64,000 nt of DNA from the NCBI RefSeq assembly GCF_036067295.1, contig NZ_CP107954.1, positions 7,626,001 through 7,690,000 of the forward strand. The letters are read 5' to 3'. The DNA is from Kribbella sp. NBC_00382. GTDB taxonomy: Bacteria; Actinomycetota; Actinomycetes; Propionibacteriales; Kribbellaceae. Positions 8,193 through 16,732 of this stretch are shown here, one piece after another. The translations under genes were made by a program, and so were the position numbers. How positions within the stretch are numbered: position 1 is the first letter of the stretch; each line of letters starts with the position of its first letter. The notes beneath the pieces were generated by a model, which was not told the DNA's origin, searched no databases, and saw only the letters and a program-made list of their open reading frames with translations.

Positions 8193-8240
8193 GGACACGC
8201 TCCCGAGCAGGTCCCCGGACAGGTCCCTGGACAGGTCGCT
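8193..8240. repeat. Four tandem 12-bp repeats, candidate SARP operator
   Basis: Four consecutive 12-mers in phase: GGACACGCTCCC, GAGCAGGTCCCC, GGACAGGTCCCT and GGACAGGTCGCT. The last three share CAGGTC. They lie between the divergent SARP gene and the ATP-grasp operon, ending about 60 nt before the GTG at 8302. SARPs bind direct repeats, usually spaced about one helical turn apart; 12 bp is slightly wider than the common 11. Confidence 0.6.
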
Positions 8241-8301
8241 GTATCACCCGTGCCACCCGGTCCCCTCTCGTTGGGTAGTGCTCAGCCCGGGAGGCAAACG
8301 C

Positions 8302-9588
8302 GTGGACGACGACAACACCGACGGTGTCGTGCTGCAGTTCGGTAGCGGCTTTCAGCCCTACCGCCAGTACCTGCTGGAGGGTGCGGCCAAACGCCGGCCG
8401 CTGTGGCTGATCGACGACGAACCGGTGACGTGGCAACAGCCCTTCCTGGCCGGCAGCAACGTTGTCGTTCCCTTACAGGGATCCGGTCTAGTCCTCGATC
8501 ACGAGGCTTTGCTGGCTGCAGCAGAGGCGGTCGCGAAATCGCATCGCGTCCGCGGTGTCTTCACGTACGACGAACCGTCGGTGATCATCACCGCCTTGGT
8601 GGCGGATCGACTCGGCCTCACCGGCCTGACGCCCGCCGGCGCCGAAGGGTGCCGCAACAAGGTCAAGAGCAGAGAAGCACTGACAGCCGCCGGACTCCCG
8701 CAACCACGGTTCGCGGTAGCGACGACAGCGGAAGCGGCCGCCACCGCAGCCGCCGAAATCGGGTACCCGGTAGTGGTCAAGCCGCGCGGTATGGCCGCCA
8801 GCATCGGTGTCGCTCTGGTCAACGGACCGGACGATATCGCCGCGGCGTTCGAGCGAGCCGACGACTCCAGTCGCAGCGGACCGGCCGCGTACCACGGTGG
8901 CGCCTTGATCGAGGAGCTTGTCGACGGTCCGGAGATCAGCGTTGACGGTGCCGTGGTCGACGGCGAGTACACGCCGTTCTGCATCGCCCACAAGCAACTC
9001 GGGCCGCCGCCGTACTTCGAGGAGATCGGCCACATCGTCGACGGCAACGACCCGCTGCTGACCGATCCCGAGCTGCGCGAACTGCTCCGGTCGGCACACG
9101 CCGCGCTCGGGGTGCCGTACGGGATCACCCACACCGAGATCCGGTTCAGCTCCCGCGGCCCGACCATCATCGAGGTGAACGGACGGCTCGGCGGCGACCT
9201 GATCCCGTACCTGGGAAAGCTTGCCACCGGCATCGATCCGGGCACCGTGCTGGTCGACGTCGCCGAAGGCGTCCAGCCCGACCTGGCGATGGATCACCGC
9301 AGCTGCGTCGGAATCCGGTTCTGCTATCCGCCCGAGGACGCTCGGGTCGTGGAGATCACGGTGCCGGAGCCGGGCGCGGTACCGGGCCTGATCGAGGCAC
9401 ACCCGATGGTGCCCGCCGGCGCGACCGTACGGCTACCGCCGCGCGCGCACATCGGCCGGCACGCGTACGTCATCTGTACCGCCGACGACCCCGCCAGCTG
9501 CGCCGACCGGCTGACCGCCGCGGCGGAGCTGGTCGAGCTGAAGTACGAAGCGCTGAACGAGACCGAGTTTTCCGGACGGCCATGGTGA
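8302..9588 (+). CDS. ATP-grasp ligase
   Basis: A 428-residue ATP-grasp enzyme of the carbamoyl-phosphate-synthase/biotin-carboxylase-like fold. An N-terminal domain is followed by the nucleotide-binding region VVVKPRGMAASIGVALV, GGALIEELVDGPEISVDG, and the Mg-binding THTEIRFSSRGPTIIEVNGRLGG segment. Such enzymes activate a carboxylate as an acyl-phosphate and join it to an amine, often making dipeptides or amides in small clusters. GTG 8302 was preferred over GTG 8278 because GGGAGG lies 7 nt before it. It starts a three-gene operon with the N-hydroxylase and the antiporter. It is a natural candidate for joining amino acids made by the mutase and N-hydroxylase; the substrates are not readable from sequence. 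Confidence 0.85.
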   Translation: MDDDNTDGVVLQFGSGFQPYRQYLLEGAAKRRPLWLIDDEPVTWQQPFLAGSNVVVPLQGSGLVLDHEALLAAAEAVAKSHRVRGVFTYDEPSVIITALVADRLGLTGLTPAGAEGCRNKVKSREALTAAGLPQPRFAVATTAEAAATAAAEIGYPVVVKPRGMAASIGVALVNGPDDIAAAFERADDSSRSGPAAYHGGALIEELVDGPEISVDGAVVDGEYTPFCIAHKQLGPPPYFEEIGHIVDGNDPLLTDPELRELLRSAHAALGVPYGITHTEIRFSSRGPTIIEVNGRLGGDLIPYLGKLATGIDPGTVLVDVAEGVQPDLAMDHRSCVGIRFCYPPEDARVVEITVPEPGAVPGLIEAHPMVPAGATVRLPPRAHIGRHAYVICTADDPASCADRLTAAAELVELKYEALNETEFSGRPW

Positions 9589-9620
9589 GCCGGGACAGAG
9601 CAAACACACTGGGAGCCCGC

Positions 9621-10961
9621 ATGACAAACCGTGAGGTCGAGTTACTCGCAATCGGTGGAGGGCCGGCCAACCTGGCCCTCGCCGTCGCGGTCGAGGAGCT
9701 CGGGATCGACGGCCTGGCAGAGAACTCGCTCGTGATCGAACGCGGTCACACCGTCGAGTGGCAGCGCGGGCTGCTGCTGCCGTGGACGAAGAGTCAGGTG
9801 GCCTTCGCCAAGGACCTGGTGACGCTGCGGAACCCGCGCAGCCGGTTCACCTTCCTCAACTACCTGCGCAGTGTCGGCCGGCTCGACGACTTCATCAACA
9901 TGGGCAGCTTCACGCCGTACCGGGTGGAGATCTCCGGCTACCTGAGCTGGGTGGCGGAGTCGCTGCAGAAGGTGAAGTTCGAGCTCGGCTGCGAGTGCAC
10001 GTCGATCGCGCCGGTCCGCGACGCGTCCGGCACGCTGACCGGCTGGCTGACCAAGCTCGCGGACGGCAGCACGATCTCCAGCCGGTACCTGGTCATCGGC
10101 GCCGGCCGCGACGCCTACGTGCCACCGGTCCTCGCCGGCCTGCCTGCTGACCGGCTCGTGCACAGCACGCAGTACCGGTACCGGATCGCGGAGCTGGCCA
10201 AGGACAAGCCGCACCGGGTCGCCGTGGTCGGTGCGGCGCAGAGCGCGGCCGAGATGTTCCGCGCGCTGCAGAACGACCTGCCGACCGGCGACGTGAACTG
10301 GGTGATGCGGTCGATCGGGCTGCGTGCGTACGACACCAACAAGTTCATCAACGAGCTGTACTACCCGTCGTTCATCGACAAGGTCTGGGAGGCGCGGCCC
10401 GAGGGCCGGGAGCAGATCCTGCGCGAGATGCACCTGACGAACTACTCCGGCGTCGAGACCGACCTGCTGCAGGACCTCTATACCGGTATGTACCTGGACA
10501 AGCTGCACGGTGTCGACCGGCGCCGCCTGGTGACGATGACCGACATCACCGCCGCCCGCGAGGAAGGCGACGAGATCGTTCTCGAGCTGACCGACCGGCG
10601 CAACGAAGAGGTCACCGAGCTCCGGCTCGACTACCTCTTCCTCGGGACCGGCTTCGTCCGCGAAATGCCTGCCATGGTTCGCGATCTGACCGCGGCGATC
10701 GGACTGGACCAGATCGAGGTGACCCGGCGGTACCGGCTGGAGCTGAACGAGCCGTCGGACGCGGCCTGCTACCTGCAGGGCGTGAACGAGGCGACGCACG
10801 GCATCGCGGACTCGCTGCTCAGTGTGCTCGGCAACCGGGCCGGCGACATCGCCCACGATCTACTGGCTCGCCGGTCCGGCCAGGCGACCAACGGGACGCA
10901 TCGGACTGTGGAGGAGCTCACCGCAGTACCGCTCTCCGCCGACGGCGCGCTGCGCAGCTGA
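9621..10961 (+). CDS. SidA/IucD/PvdA-type FAD-dependent amino acid N-hydroxylase
   Basis: A 446-residue flavoprotein. The FAD site is GGGPAN at residues 12-17, and the NADPH-binding segment is VVGAAQSAAEMF around residue 204. The region WQRGLLLPWTKSQVAFAKDLVTLRNPRSRFTF and the late FLGTGFVREMP motif are characteristic of L-lysine and L-ornithine N-monooxygenases. The family hydroxylates a side-chain amine using NADPH and O2, in siderophore synthesis and also as the first step of several N-N bond-forming pathways. No siderophore NRPS, NIS synthetase or receptor gene is in the window, so a non-siderophore role is likely. ATG 9621 has GGGAG at good spacing and lies 32 nt after the ATP-grasp gene. 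Confidence 0.9.
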   Translation: MTNREVELLAIGGGPANLALAVAVEELGIDGLAENSLVIERGHTVEWQRGLLLPWTKSQVAFAKDLVTLRNPRSRFTFLNYLRSVGRLDDFINMGSFTPYRVEISGYLSWVAESLQKVKFELGCECTSIAPVRDASGTLTGWLTKLADGSTISSRYLVIGAGRDAYVPPVLAGLPADRLVHSTQYRYRIAELAKDKPHRVAVVGAAQSAAEMFRALQNDLPTGDVNWVMRSIGLRAYDTNKFINELYYPSFIDKVWEARPEGREQILREMHLTNYSGVETDLLQDLYTGMYLDKLHGVDRRRLVTMTDITAAREEGDEIVLELTDRRNEEVTELRLDYLFLGTGFVREMPAMVRDLTAAIGLDQIEVTRRYRLELNEPSDAACYLQGVNEATHGIADSLLSVLGNRAGDIAHDLLARRSGQATNGTHRTVEELTAVPLSADGALRS

Positions 10962-10992
10962 ACCCTTCAAATACCTGAATAGAGAGGCCGCC

Positions 10993-12459
10993 ATGTCCGC
11001 AACAGACAGTTCCCTGCTGCCCAAACCCGGTCGTGGACTGGCGGTCGCCGGCGGTCTCGTCGCCGCCGCGGTCGTCCTGCTCGGCATCGCGTACGCCGCC
11101 GGGTGGCTCGATCCGGAGCACCACACTGCCGCGGCCGGTCCGGTCGCACCGGCCGCGGCTTCTCCGGCTCAGCTGATGTGGCGGCTGCTGATCGCGGTCG
11201 CCGTCGTCTGCGCGCTGGCGACCGTGTTCGGCAAGCTCGCCAAGCTGATCGGCCAGCCGCCGGTGGTCGGCGAGATCATCGCCGGGCTGATCCTCGGCCC
11301 GTCGGTGATCGGGTCGCTGGCGCCCGGGCTCTTCAACGCGATCGTCCCGGCATCGGTCCTGCCCAACCTGAATCTGCTCGCGCAGGCGGGGCTGGCCATC
11401 TTCATGTTCACCGTCGGCGCCGAGTTCGGCCGGGACAAACTCGGTCGTGATCGGGGGGCGATCGCCGGTGCGAGCCTCGCGATCATGGCTGTCCCGTTCG
11501 CCCTTGGTGTGGTCGCGGCGCTGCCTTTGTACTCGACCTTGGCCGGACCGGCGGTCGGCCGGCTGCCGTTCGCCATCTTCATCGGTACCGCCCTCGCCAT
11601 CACCGCTTTCCCGGTGCTGGCGCGGATCGTGCAGGACTTCCGGCTGGTCGGCACCCGGCTCGGCTCGCTGGCCATGCTCTGCGCTGCCGTTGCCGACGTA
11701 CTCGCCTGGTGTGCGCTCGCGATCGTCCTCGCGCTGATCAAGTCCTCGGACCTGACGACGGCCCTGGTGGCCCTGGTCCTGACGATCCTGGTCGGCGTCG
11801 GCTGCGTGTTCGTCCTCAAGCCGGTACTACGCTGGCTCGCCGACCGGTACGCCGCGGCCCTCCCCACCCCGATCCTGGTGCTGGCGGTGCTCGCGCTGAT
11901 CCTGGGCCTGGCTGCCGCTACCGACGCGATCGGCGTCCACGCGATCTTCGGCGGCTTCCTGGCCGGGCTGGTGGTACCGAAGGAGGTGCTGCCGGTGAAG
12001 CAGGTGTCCGAGCAGATCTGCGGGCTGAACCGGGCGCTGCTGGTGCCCGTCTTCTTCGCCTCGATCGGCCTCAAGACCGACGTCAACGCCGCCATCTCGC
12101 ATCCGCAGGTCCTCGCGGCTGGCGCCCTGCTCCTGGTCGTCGCGGTGGTCGGCAAGTTCCTCGGCGCCACGCCAGTGGCGCGAGCGGGCGGCCTGCCGGT
12201 CCGGTCGGCGATCGGGCTCGGCGTACTGATGAATGCCCGAGGCATCACCGAGATCGTCGTCCTGTCCGCGGGGCTCAGTGCCGGGCTGATCAATCAGGGC
12301 GCTTTCACCGTGATGGTGATGATGGCGCTGATCACCACGATGATGGCGCTGCCGTTGCTCCGGCTGCTCGGATCGTCACTTCGCGAACCCAGTGCGACCG
12401 AGCAATCACCCATTGCTGATACGTATGCCAGCGGTGACGCCAAGACCGTCGTTCCGTGA
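10993..12459 (+). CDS. Cation:proton antiporter, CPA2 family
   Basis: A 488-residue membrane protein with about twelve to thirteen helices. It shows family signatures GQPPVVGEIIAGLILGPS, TALAITAFPVLARI, GVHAIFGGFLAGL and MNARGITEIVVL of the Na+/H+ exchanger (KefB-like) group, and lacks a TrkA-N domain. ATG 10993 is preceded by AGAGAGG at normal distance, 31 nt after the N-hydroxylase stop, so it looks cotranscribed. Antiporters of this kind are often seen in actinomycete metabolite clusters, where they may give self-resistance or export; the role here is inferred. Confidence 0.88.
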   Translation: MSATDSSLLPKPGRGLAVAGGLVAAAVVLLGIAYAAGWLDPEHHTAAAGPVAPAAASPAQLMWRLLIAVAVVCALATVFGKLAKLIGQPPVVGEIIAGLILGPSVIGSLAPGLFNAIVPASVLPNLNLLAQAGLAIFMFTVGAEFGRDKLGRDRGAIAGASLAIMAVPFALGVVAALPLYSTLAGPAVGRLPFAIFIGTALAITAFPVLARIVQDFRLVGTRLGSLAMLCAAVADVLAWCALAIVLALIKSSDLTTALVALVLTILVGVGCVFVLKPVLRWLADRYAAALPTPILVLAVLALILGLAAATDAIGVHAIFGGFLAGLVVPKEVLPVKQVSEQICGLNRALLVPVFFASIGLKTDVNAAISHPQVLAAGALLLVVAVVGKFLGATPVARAGGLPVRSAIGLGVLMNARGITEIVVLSAGLSAGLINQGAFTVMVMMALITTMMALPLLRLLGSSLREPSATEQSPIADTYASGDAKTVVP

Positions 12460-12584
12460 CGCCATGACTACGCCTACGTGACGGGCCCGGTGATCGAATA
12501 GTCACTGAAGGCAGCACTGACGACGGCCGCTGGGGGCGCGTGAGGCACAGGTCGCTTCAAGGTATTGCCGAGTGAGGATTCATC

Positions 12585-12608
12585 CAGCCCACAGCTCCCT
12601 GCGGGCTG
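12585..12608. terminator. Hairpin after the antiporter operon
   Basis: CAGCCCACAG and CTGCGGGCTG form a 10-bp stem with one mismatch around a CTCC loop, 126 nt after the antiporter stop. There is no U-tract. It is a plausible terminator closing the ATP-grasp/N-hydroxylase operon. Confidence 0.45.
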
Positions 12609-12705
12609 CCTGCTGACGTCCGCCAGTGTCGGCAGAACACACCTGTGCCTTTTTGCTCCCAGGCCGTTCGCTCATTCTGCGTGAATCAGCGAAAGGACGT
12701 GGAAC

Positions 12706-13329
12706 GTGTCGACGATCTCGCCACGCAAAACTGAACGGACGCCCGAGGGAAATCGCCACCACACCGATTCCGGACCCTCCCTGGAGGTCCTCCTCGGCCG
12801 GGCCCTCGACTCCGATTGGTCAGCCTGGAAGGAGCTGGAGGGCCGCTACGCCCACCTGCTCACCCACGCGGCTCGCGGCGTCGGTCTCAGCCACAGCGAC
12901 GCAGCAGACGTCGCTCAGCTCACCTGGTTGCGGCTGTGGCAGCACGGTCGCCAGATTCGCGACCCCGAGTGCCTGCCGGCCTGGCTGGCCGCGACGGCCC
13001 GGCGCGAGGGACTGCGGCTCGCGATCAGCCGGAAGCGGTACCTCCTGTACGCCGACCCGACCGCTGAGCACAGTGACGGCCAGCGGACCGCAGTACTGGA
13101 CGTCTACCCGGTCGACGGGGAGTACGAGCCCTCCACGGAACAGGCCCTGCGCCGGTTGCCGGGGCGGTACCAGCGGCTGATCCGCCTGCTGATGTCGGAC
13201 AGCTGCCCGTCGTACACCGAGATCGCCGAGATGCTGAACCTGCCGATCGGCAGCATCGGCCCGATGCGGATGCGAGCCCTGCAAATGCTCCGCCGCACGC
13301 CCGAGCTGGCCGCTGGGATGGCGCACTGA
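12706..13329 (+). CDS. RNA polymerase sigma factor, ECF type
   Basis: A 207-residue protein with sigma region 2 at about residues 48-105 (GLSHSDAADVAQLTWLRLWQH, then CLPAWLAATARREGLR) and a region 4 helix-turn-helix at about 145-195 (LPGRYQRLIRLL, SYTEIAEMLNLPIGSIGPMRMRALQML). Sigma region 3 is absent, as in ECF factors. The GTG start has an AAAGGA/GTGGA-type ribosome site. No anti-sigma gene is adjacent. A secreted zinc protease gene follows 102 nt downstream and may be a target or co-transcribed partner. Confidence 0.85.
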   Translation: MSTISPRKTERTPEGNRHHTDSGPSLEVLLGRALDSDWSAWKELEGRYAHLLTHAARGVGLSHSDAADVAQLTWLRLWQHGRQIRDPECLPAWLAATARREGLRLAISRKRYLLYADPTAEHSDGQRTAVLDVYPVDGEYEPSTEQALRRLPGRYQRLIRLLMSDSCPSYTEIAEMLNLPIGSIGPMRMRALQMLRRTPELAAGMAH

Positions 13330-13431
13330 GGATGACACCCGGGCAGTCGACGGAGTGCACTGAAACCATTGCGTTCAGTGACCGGTCGACTGCATCCTTT
13401 GGGGGCGCCCCGCTCGATTCTGAGGAGATCG

Positions 13432-14613
13432 ATGAGAATCCGCCCCCGCCCCGCCCTGTTCGCCACGCTCTCTTCGCTCGTTCTGACCGCCGCTGCGGCT
13501 GGTGGTGCCGTCGCGGCGGTCGCGCCCGACGGCCCACCCGCCGCAGGTGCGGTGTCGCTCGCCGCAGCCCCGCTCGCGACCGACACCGACGGCGACTCGC
13601 TCCCCGACGCCTGGGAGATCAATGGCTACGACGCCAACAGTGACGGCGTCATCGACGTCAACCTGCCCGCGATGGGCGCGACGCCGAACAAGAAGGACCT
13701 GTTCGTCGAGATGGACTACATGAGCGGCCGGCTGGCCAGTACCGCCGCGTTCGACCGGATCAAGGCGGTCTTCGCCGCCGCGCCGATCAGCAACCCTGAC
13801 GGCAGTACCGGCATCCGCATCCACCTCGATGGCGGGCCGGCCGCTGGTTCGGCGTACAACCTCGGCGGCGGCAACCAGGTGCCGTACGACAGCAACCTGC
13901 AGCCCGCCGAGTCGCAGACCGACGCGATCAAGAACGCCAACTTCGCCTCGGCGCGCAAGGCCGTCTTCCACTACATGCTCTGGGCCGACGACTACGACAA
14001 CTCCTGCAGCAGCGGCAACGCCTTCGCCATCCCCAACGACACCTTCATCGTGACGATGGGCCCGAAGTGCAACTGGACCGTCACCGAGAACCGGAACGTC
14101 GGCACCTTCATCCACGAGCTCGGCCACGACCTCGGCCTGACCCACGGCGGCACCAACAGCGTCAACTACAAGCCGAACTACCTCAGCGTGATGAACTACT
14201 TCTTCCAGTTCGACGGCGTCCCCCGCACCAGCGGCGCCAACTGGTTCAGTTACTCGAACTTCGCCCCGCCCGCACTGAACGAGAACAGCCTGCGTGAGTC
14301 GGTAGGCCTCAACACCTCCGCCGCCGCCACCTGGAAGACCTACTGGAAGTGCCCCAACGGCACCACCCGTACTTCGGGAGCCGGCAACGCAGCCATCGAC
14401 TGGAACTGCGACGGCGACACCCTGGACACCGCCGCCACCTCCATCAACGGCGACACCAGCCGCACCACCCTCACCGCCCAGAACAACTGGTCCAACATCC
14501 GCTTCGGCGGCGGCGACGTAGGCGGCGGCAGCCCCCAATCCAAGACCCCCGCCCACGAGCTGCACGAGCTGACCCAACAGGAATACAACACCTTCAAAGC
14601 CACCACCCGCTAA
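13432..14613 (+). CDS. Secreted zinc metalloprotease (metzincin) with Ca-binding-like repeat
   Basis: A 393-residue exported protein. The first about 35 residues form a signal peptide (MRIRPRPALFATL..., Ala-rich end). Residues around 45-65 (DTDGDSLPDAWEINGYDANSDG) resemble thrombospondin type 3/EF-hand-like calcium repeats. The active-site motif HELGHDLGLTH lies at residues 228-238, with His228, His232 and His238 as zinc ligands and a following SVMNY Met-turn. This places it in the metzincin clan, close to pappalysin-like secreted peptidases. ATG 13432 follows GAGGAG. Unlike the metzincin-like protein at 4690-5715, all three zinc ligands are intact. Confidence 0.82.
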   Translation: MRIRPRPALFATLSSLVLTAAAAGGAVAAVAPDGPPAAGAVSLAAAPLATDTDGDSLPDAWEINGYDANSDGVIDVNLPAMGATPNKKDLFVEMDYMSGRLASTAAFDRIKAVFAAAPISNPDGSTGIRIHLDGGPAAGSAYNLGGGNQVPYDSNLQPAESQTDAIKNANFASARKAVFHYMLWADDYDNSCSSGNAFAIPNDTFIVTMGPKCNWTVTENRNVGTFIHELGHDLGLTHGGTNSVNYKPNYLSVMNYFFQFDGVPRTSGANWFSYSNFAPPALNENSLRESVGLNTSAAATWKTYWKCPNGTTRTSGAGNAAIDWNCDGDTLDTAATSINGDTSRTTLTAQNNWSNIRFGGGDVGGGSPQSKTPAHELHELTQQEYNTFKATTR

Positions 14614-14681
14614 GTACTCCCCACGCCGGCCGCAACGTCCGCCCCTACGTCGCCGGCTTGGACGACCGCTCGAGCGCTGAC

Positions 14682-14717
14682 CCGGGTGGGTCGAGGCACC
14701 CACCTCGACCCACCCGG
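14682..14717. terminator. Strong hairpin after the zinc protease gene
   Basis: CCGGGTGGGTCGAGG and its exact complement flank a 6-nt loop, giving a perfect 15-bp stem about 70 nt after the protease stop. No T-tract follows, as is common for actinobacterial terminators. Confidence 0.65.
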
Positions 14718-14796
14718 CTGACGCTACACACTCTCGCAGCCCTTGCAGACAAGGGAGATGAGCATCTGTCGATTTCGCGGTCACGCAAAGTCACGA

Positions 14797-14802
14797 TAGA
14801 AT
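14797..14802 (+). promoter_or_regulatory. -10 element of a probable leaderless DUF222 transcript
   Basis: TAGAAT fits the actinobacterial TANNNT -10 box and ends 7 nt before the ATG at 14810. Transcription would then start at the start codon itself. No ribosome site is present, consistent with leaderless translation. Confidence 0.55.
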
Positions 14803-14817
14803 CGAACACATGTTCGA
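14802..14817. promoter_or_regulatory. LexA (SOS) box overlapping the DUF222/HNH start codon
   Basis: TCGAAC-ACAT-GTTCGA matches the mycobacterial-type LexA operator TCGAAC-N4-GTTCGA at all 12 defined positions. It touches the -10 box and contains the ATG of the gene, so bound LexA would block the promoter. 13E12-family genes with LexA sites are known in Mycobacterium tuberculosis. Confidence 0.75.
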
Positions 14818-16732
14818 CGATGGATGGGGTGACTTCGACGCCGCCGCGACCCTCGACGCCGCCGTCGAATTCGACACGGAAGAAAACCGCGCCGCCCTCG
14901 GCAAACTCCAAGCAACCCTCCACTTCGCCGACCTCCACACCACCCTGCCCACAACCTCTGAAAAGAGTTCCGGGGCGCGTGGCGGTGAGCGGCTGGTCGT
15001 GTACGGCGGCGACGGATGTCCGGCAATCGCCGAATTCGCCCCCGCCGAACTCGGCGTCCTGCTCAAGATCTCCAGCGGCGCCGCCGCCAGCTATATCGGT
15101 GAAGCACTCGCCCTGCGGCACCGCTTCCCGCGTATCTGGGCCAAGACCCTCAACGGCCAGACCGTCGTGTGGCGCGCCCGCGCTGTCGCCCGCGCCTGCC
15201 TGAAACTCTCCCTCGAAGCCGCCGCCCTCGTCGACGAACGCGTCGTCGCCGTCATCGACACCCTCTCGGCCTACCGCCTCCAGAAAATCATCGACGCCGT
15301 CATCAAAGAAGCCGACCCCGACGCCGCCCGCCAAGCCGCCGAACAACACGCCCGCGAACGCGGCGTCTGGGTCCAGCCCTCCGACGACCACGGCACCAAA
15401 ACCATCTGGGTCAAAGCCTCCAGTGGCGACGTCATCGCCATCGACGCCTCCCTCAACGACGTCGCCTGGGCCCTCCACGAGCTGGGCGACCCCGACTCCC
15501 TGTCCGAACGCCGAGCCAAAGCCATCGGCTGGCTAGCCGACCCCCTCGCCGCCTACGAACTCCTCACCGCCGCCCGCTACCTCGCCACCCACCCCACCCG
15601 CACCGACACCCCAACCACCGAGGCAGACCCGAACGAGCCCGGAGCACCCGCCAACCCGCCCGGAGCACCCACTTCGACTACACCAGCGGCGCCACCCCGC
15701 GAACCCTCGGATACCGAGCCGAAGTTGCCCAAAGCAACGGCTTCACGCCCGGCCTATGACACCTCGGACGCCGGCCCGAACCCGCCCGGAGCGCCGACCG
15801 GGCAGCTACCTGGCAGCTCCACAGACGCTGAACTGGTCTCCGCCGCAGCACCTGCTGCGAAATCAGCTGACCACTCCTCGGAGGTCGGGATGGACTTGCC
15901 TGGAGCAGTTGCGGAATCGGTTGCCAGCGTATCGGTGGGCGAGTTGGAGTTGCCCGAATTCCCGGCCGAAGAACCGCCCGGTGACCTTGGTGACACCGGC
16001 GACTTCAGCAACTTCTCGGACATCGACGACTTGGGTGGTGTCGGTGAGTTCGGTGGGCCTGGGCCGGCCGATGAAGCAGTCTGGCGCGCGTCGTACCTGA
16101 GTTCTGGGCAGGAGCCAGTAGGCCGTGTCCATTCTCCTGCCATCGACACACGGGCAGCGATCGACCCATACTCCCGCCACCAACTAGCCAGCAAACTCGC
16201 CACCATCAAAAACGCAGCCCACTCCCCCGGAACCCGCAGCGGGAGGGGCGAACGTGTCGTGCTCTACGTCCACATCACCGACGAGACCCTCCTGACAGGC
16301 GAAGGCATCGTCAGAGTCGAAGAGCACGGAGCATTCATCGCCACCCAGCTCAAAGAGCTACTCGGCCACAACCAGGTAATCCTCAAACCAGTCATCGACC
16401 TCAACGAACACATCGACGTCAACGCCTACGAAATCCCCACCCGCATCCGCGAACGCATCCGCCTCGCCCAGCCCGTCGAACGATTCCCCTACAGCACAAC
16501 AGAAACCACCCCACACACCGACCTGGACCACATCCAGCCCTACAACCCCCACGGACCACCAGGCCAAACCAGCACCACCAACCTCACACCAGCAACGCGG
16601 TACCACCACCGCGTCAAAACCCACGCCCACGGCTGGCGAGTCCAGCCCACCGACGAAGGAGCACTCCACTGGACCACCCCCAACGGCTTCACCTTCCGCG
16701 TCGACCACACCGGCACCCACCGCCTCACCTGA
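14810..16732 (+). CDS. DUF222/HNH endonuclease-domain protein (13E12 family)
   Basis: A 640-residue protein with an N-terminal DUF222 domain (about residues 1-260) and a long Pro/Ala/Thr- and acid-rich linker (about 265-440) with repeated NPPGAP-type units. The C-terminal HNH domain at about 565-610 reads HTDLDHIQPYNPHG, then TNLTPATRYHHRVKTHAHGW. The Asp-His pair and later His residues are the HNH metal and catalytic positions. The family is repeated many times in actinobacterial genomes; its biological role is not settled. The LexA box over the start codon points to DNA-damage induction. Codon use and GC of the linker part differ slightly from the conserved ends, as expected for low-complexity sequence. 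Confidence 0.85.
   Translation: MFDDGWGDFDAAATLDAAVEFDTEENRAALGKLQATLHFADLHTTLPTTSEKSSGARGGERLVVYGGDGCPAIAEFAPAELGVLLKISSGAAASYIGEALALRHRFPRIWAKTLNGQTVVWRARAVARACLKLSLEAAALVDERVVAVIDTLSAYRLQKIIDAVIKEADPDAARQAAEQHARERGVWVQPSDDHGTKTIWVKASSGDVIAIDASLNDVAWALHELGDPDSLSERRAKAIGWLADPLAAYELLTAARYLATHPTRTDTPTTEADPNEPGAPANPPGAPTSTTPAAPPREPSDTEPKLPKATASRPAYDTSDAGPNPPGAPTGQLPGSSTDAELVSAAAPAAKSADHSSEVGMDLPGAVAESVASVSVGELELPEFPAEEPPGDLGDTGDFSNFSDIDDLGGVGEFGGPGPADEAVWRASYLSSGQEPVGRVHSPAIDTRAAIDPYSRHQLASKLATIKNAAHSPGTRSGRGERVVLYVHITDETLLTGEGIVRVEEHGAFIATQLKELLGHNQVILKPVIDLNEHIDVNAYEIPTRIRERIRLAQPVERFPYSTTETTPHTDLDHIQPYNPHGPPGQTSTTNLTPATRYHHRVKTHAHGWRVQPTDEGALHWTTPNGFTFRVDHTGTHRLT

Noticed and set aside
8068..8301. 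Small minus-strand frames in the SARP/ATP-grasp intergenic region
   Set aside because: They run across the direct repeats and the ATP-grasp start; no conserved protein features and no ribosome sites.
12706..14613. Sigma factor and zinc protease as part of the mutase/N-hydroxylase cluster
   Set aside because: A hairpin at 12585-12608 and a 246-nt gap separate them from the antiporter, and their functions give no pathway link.
13375..14784. Long minus-strand open frame (469 codons) opposite the zinc protease
   Set aside because: Val/Gly-rich shadow frame of a well-supported gene; no family feature, typical of GC-rich DNA.
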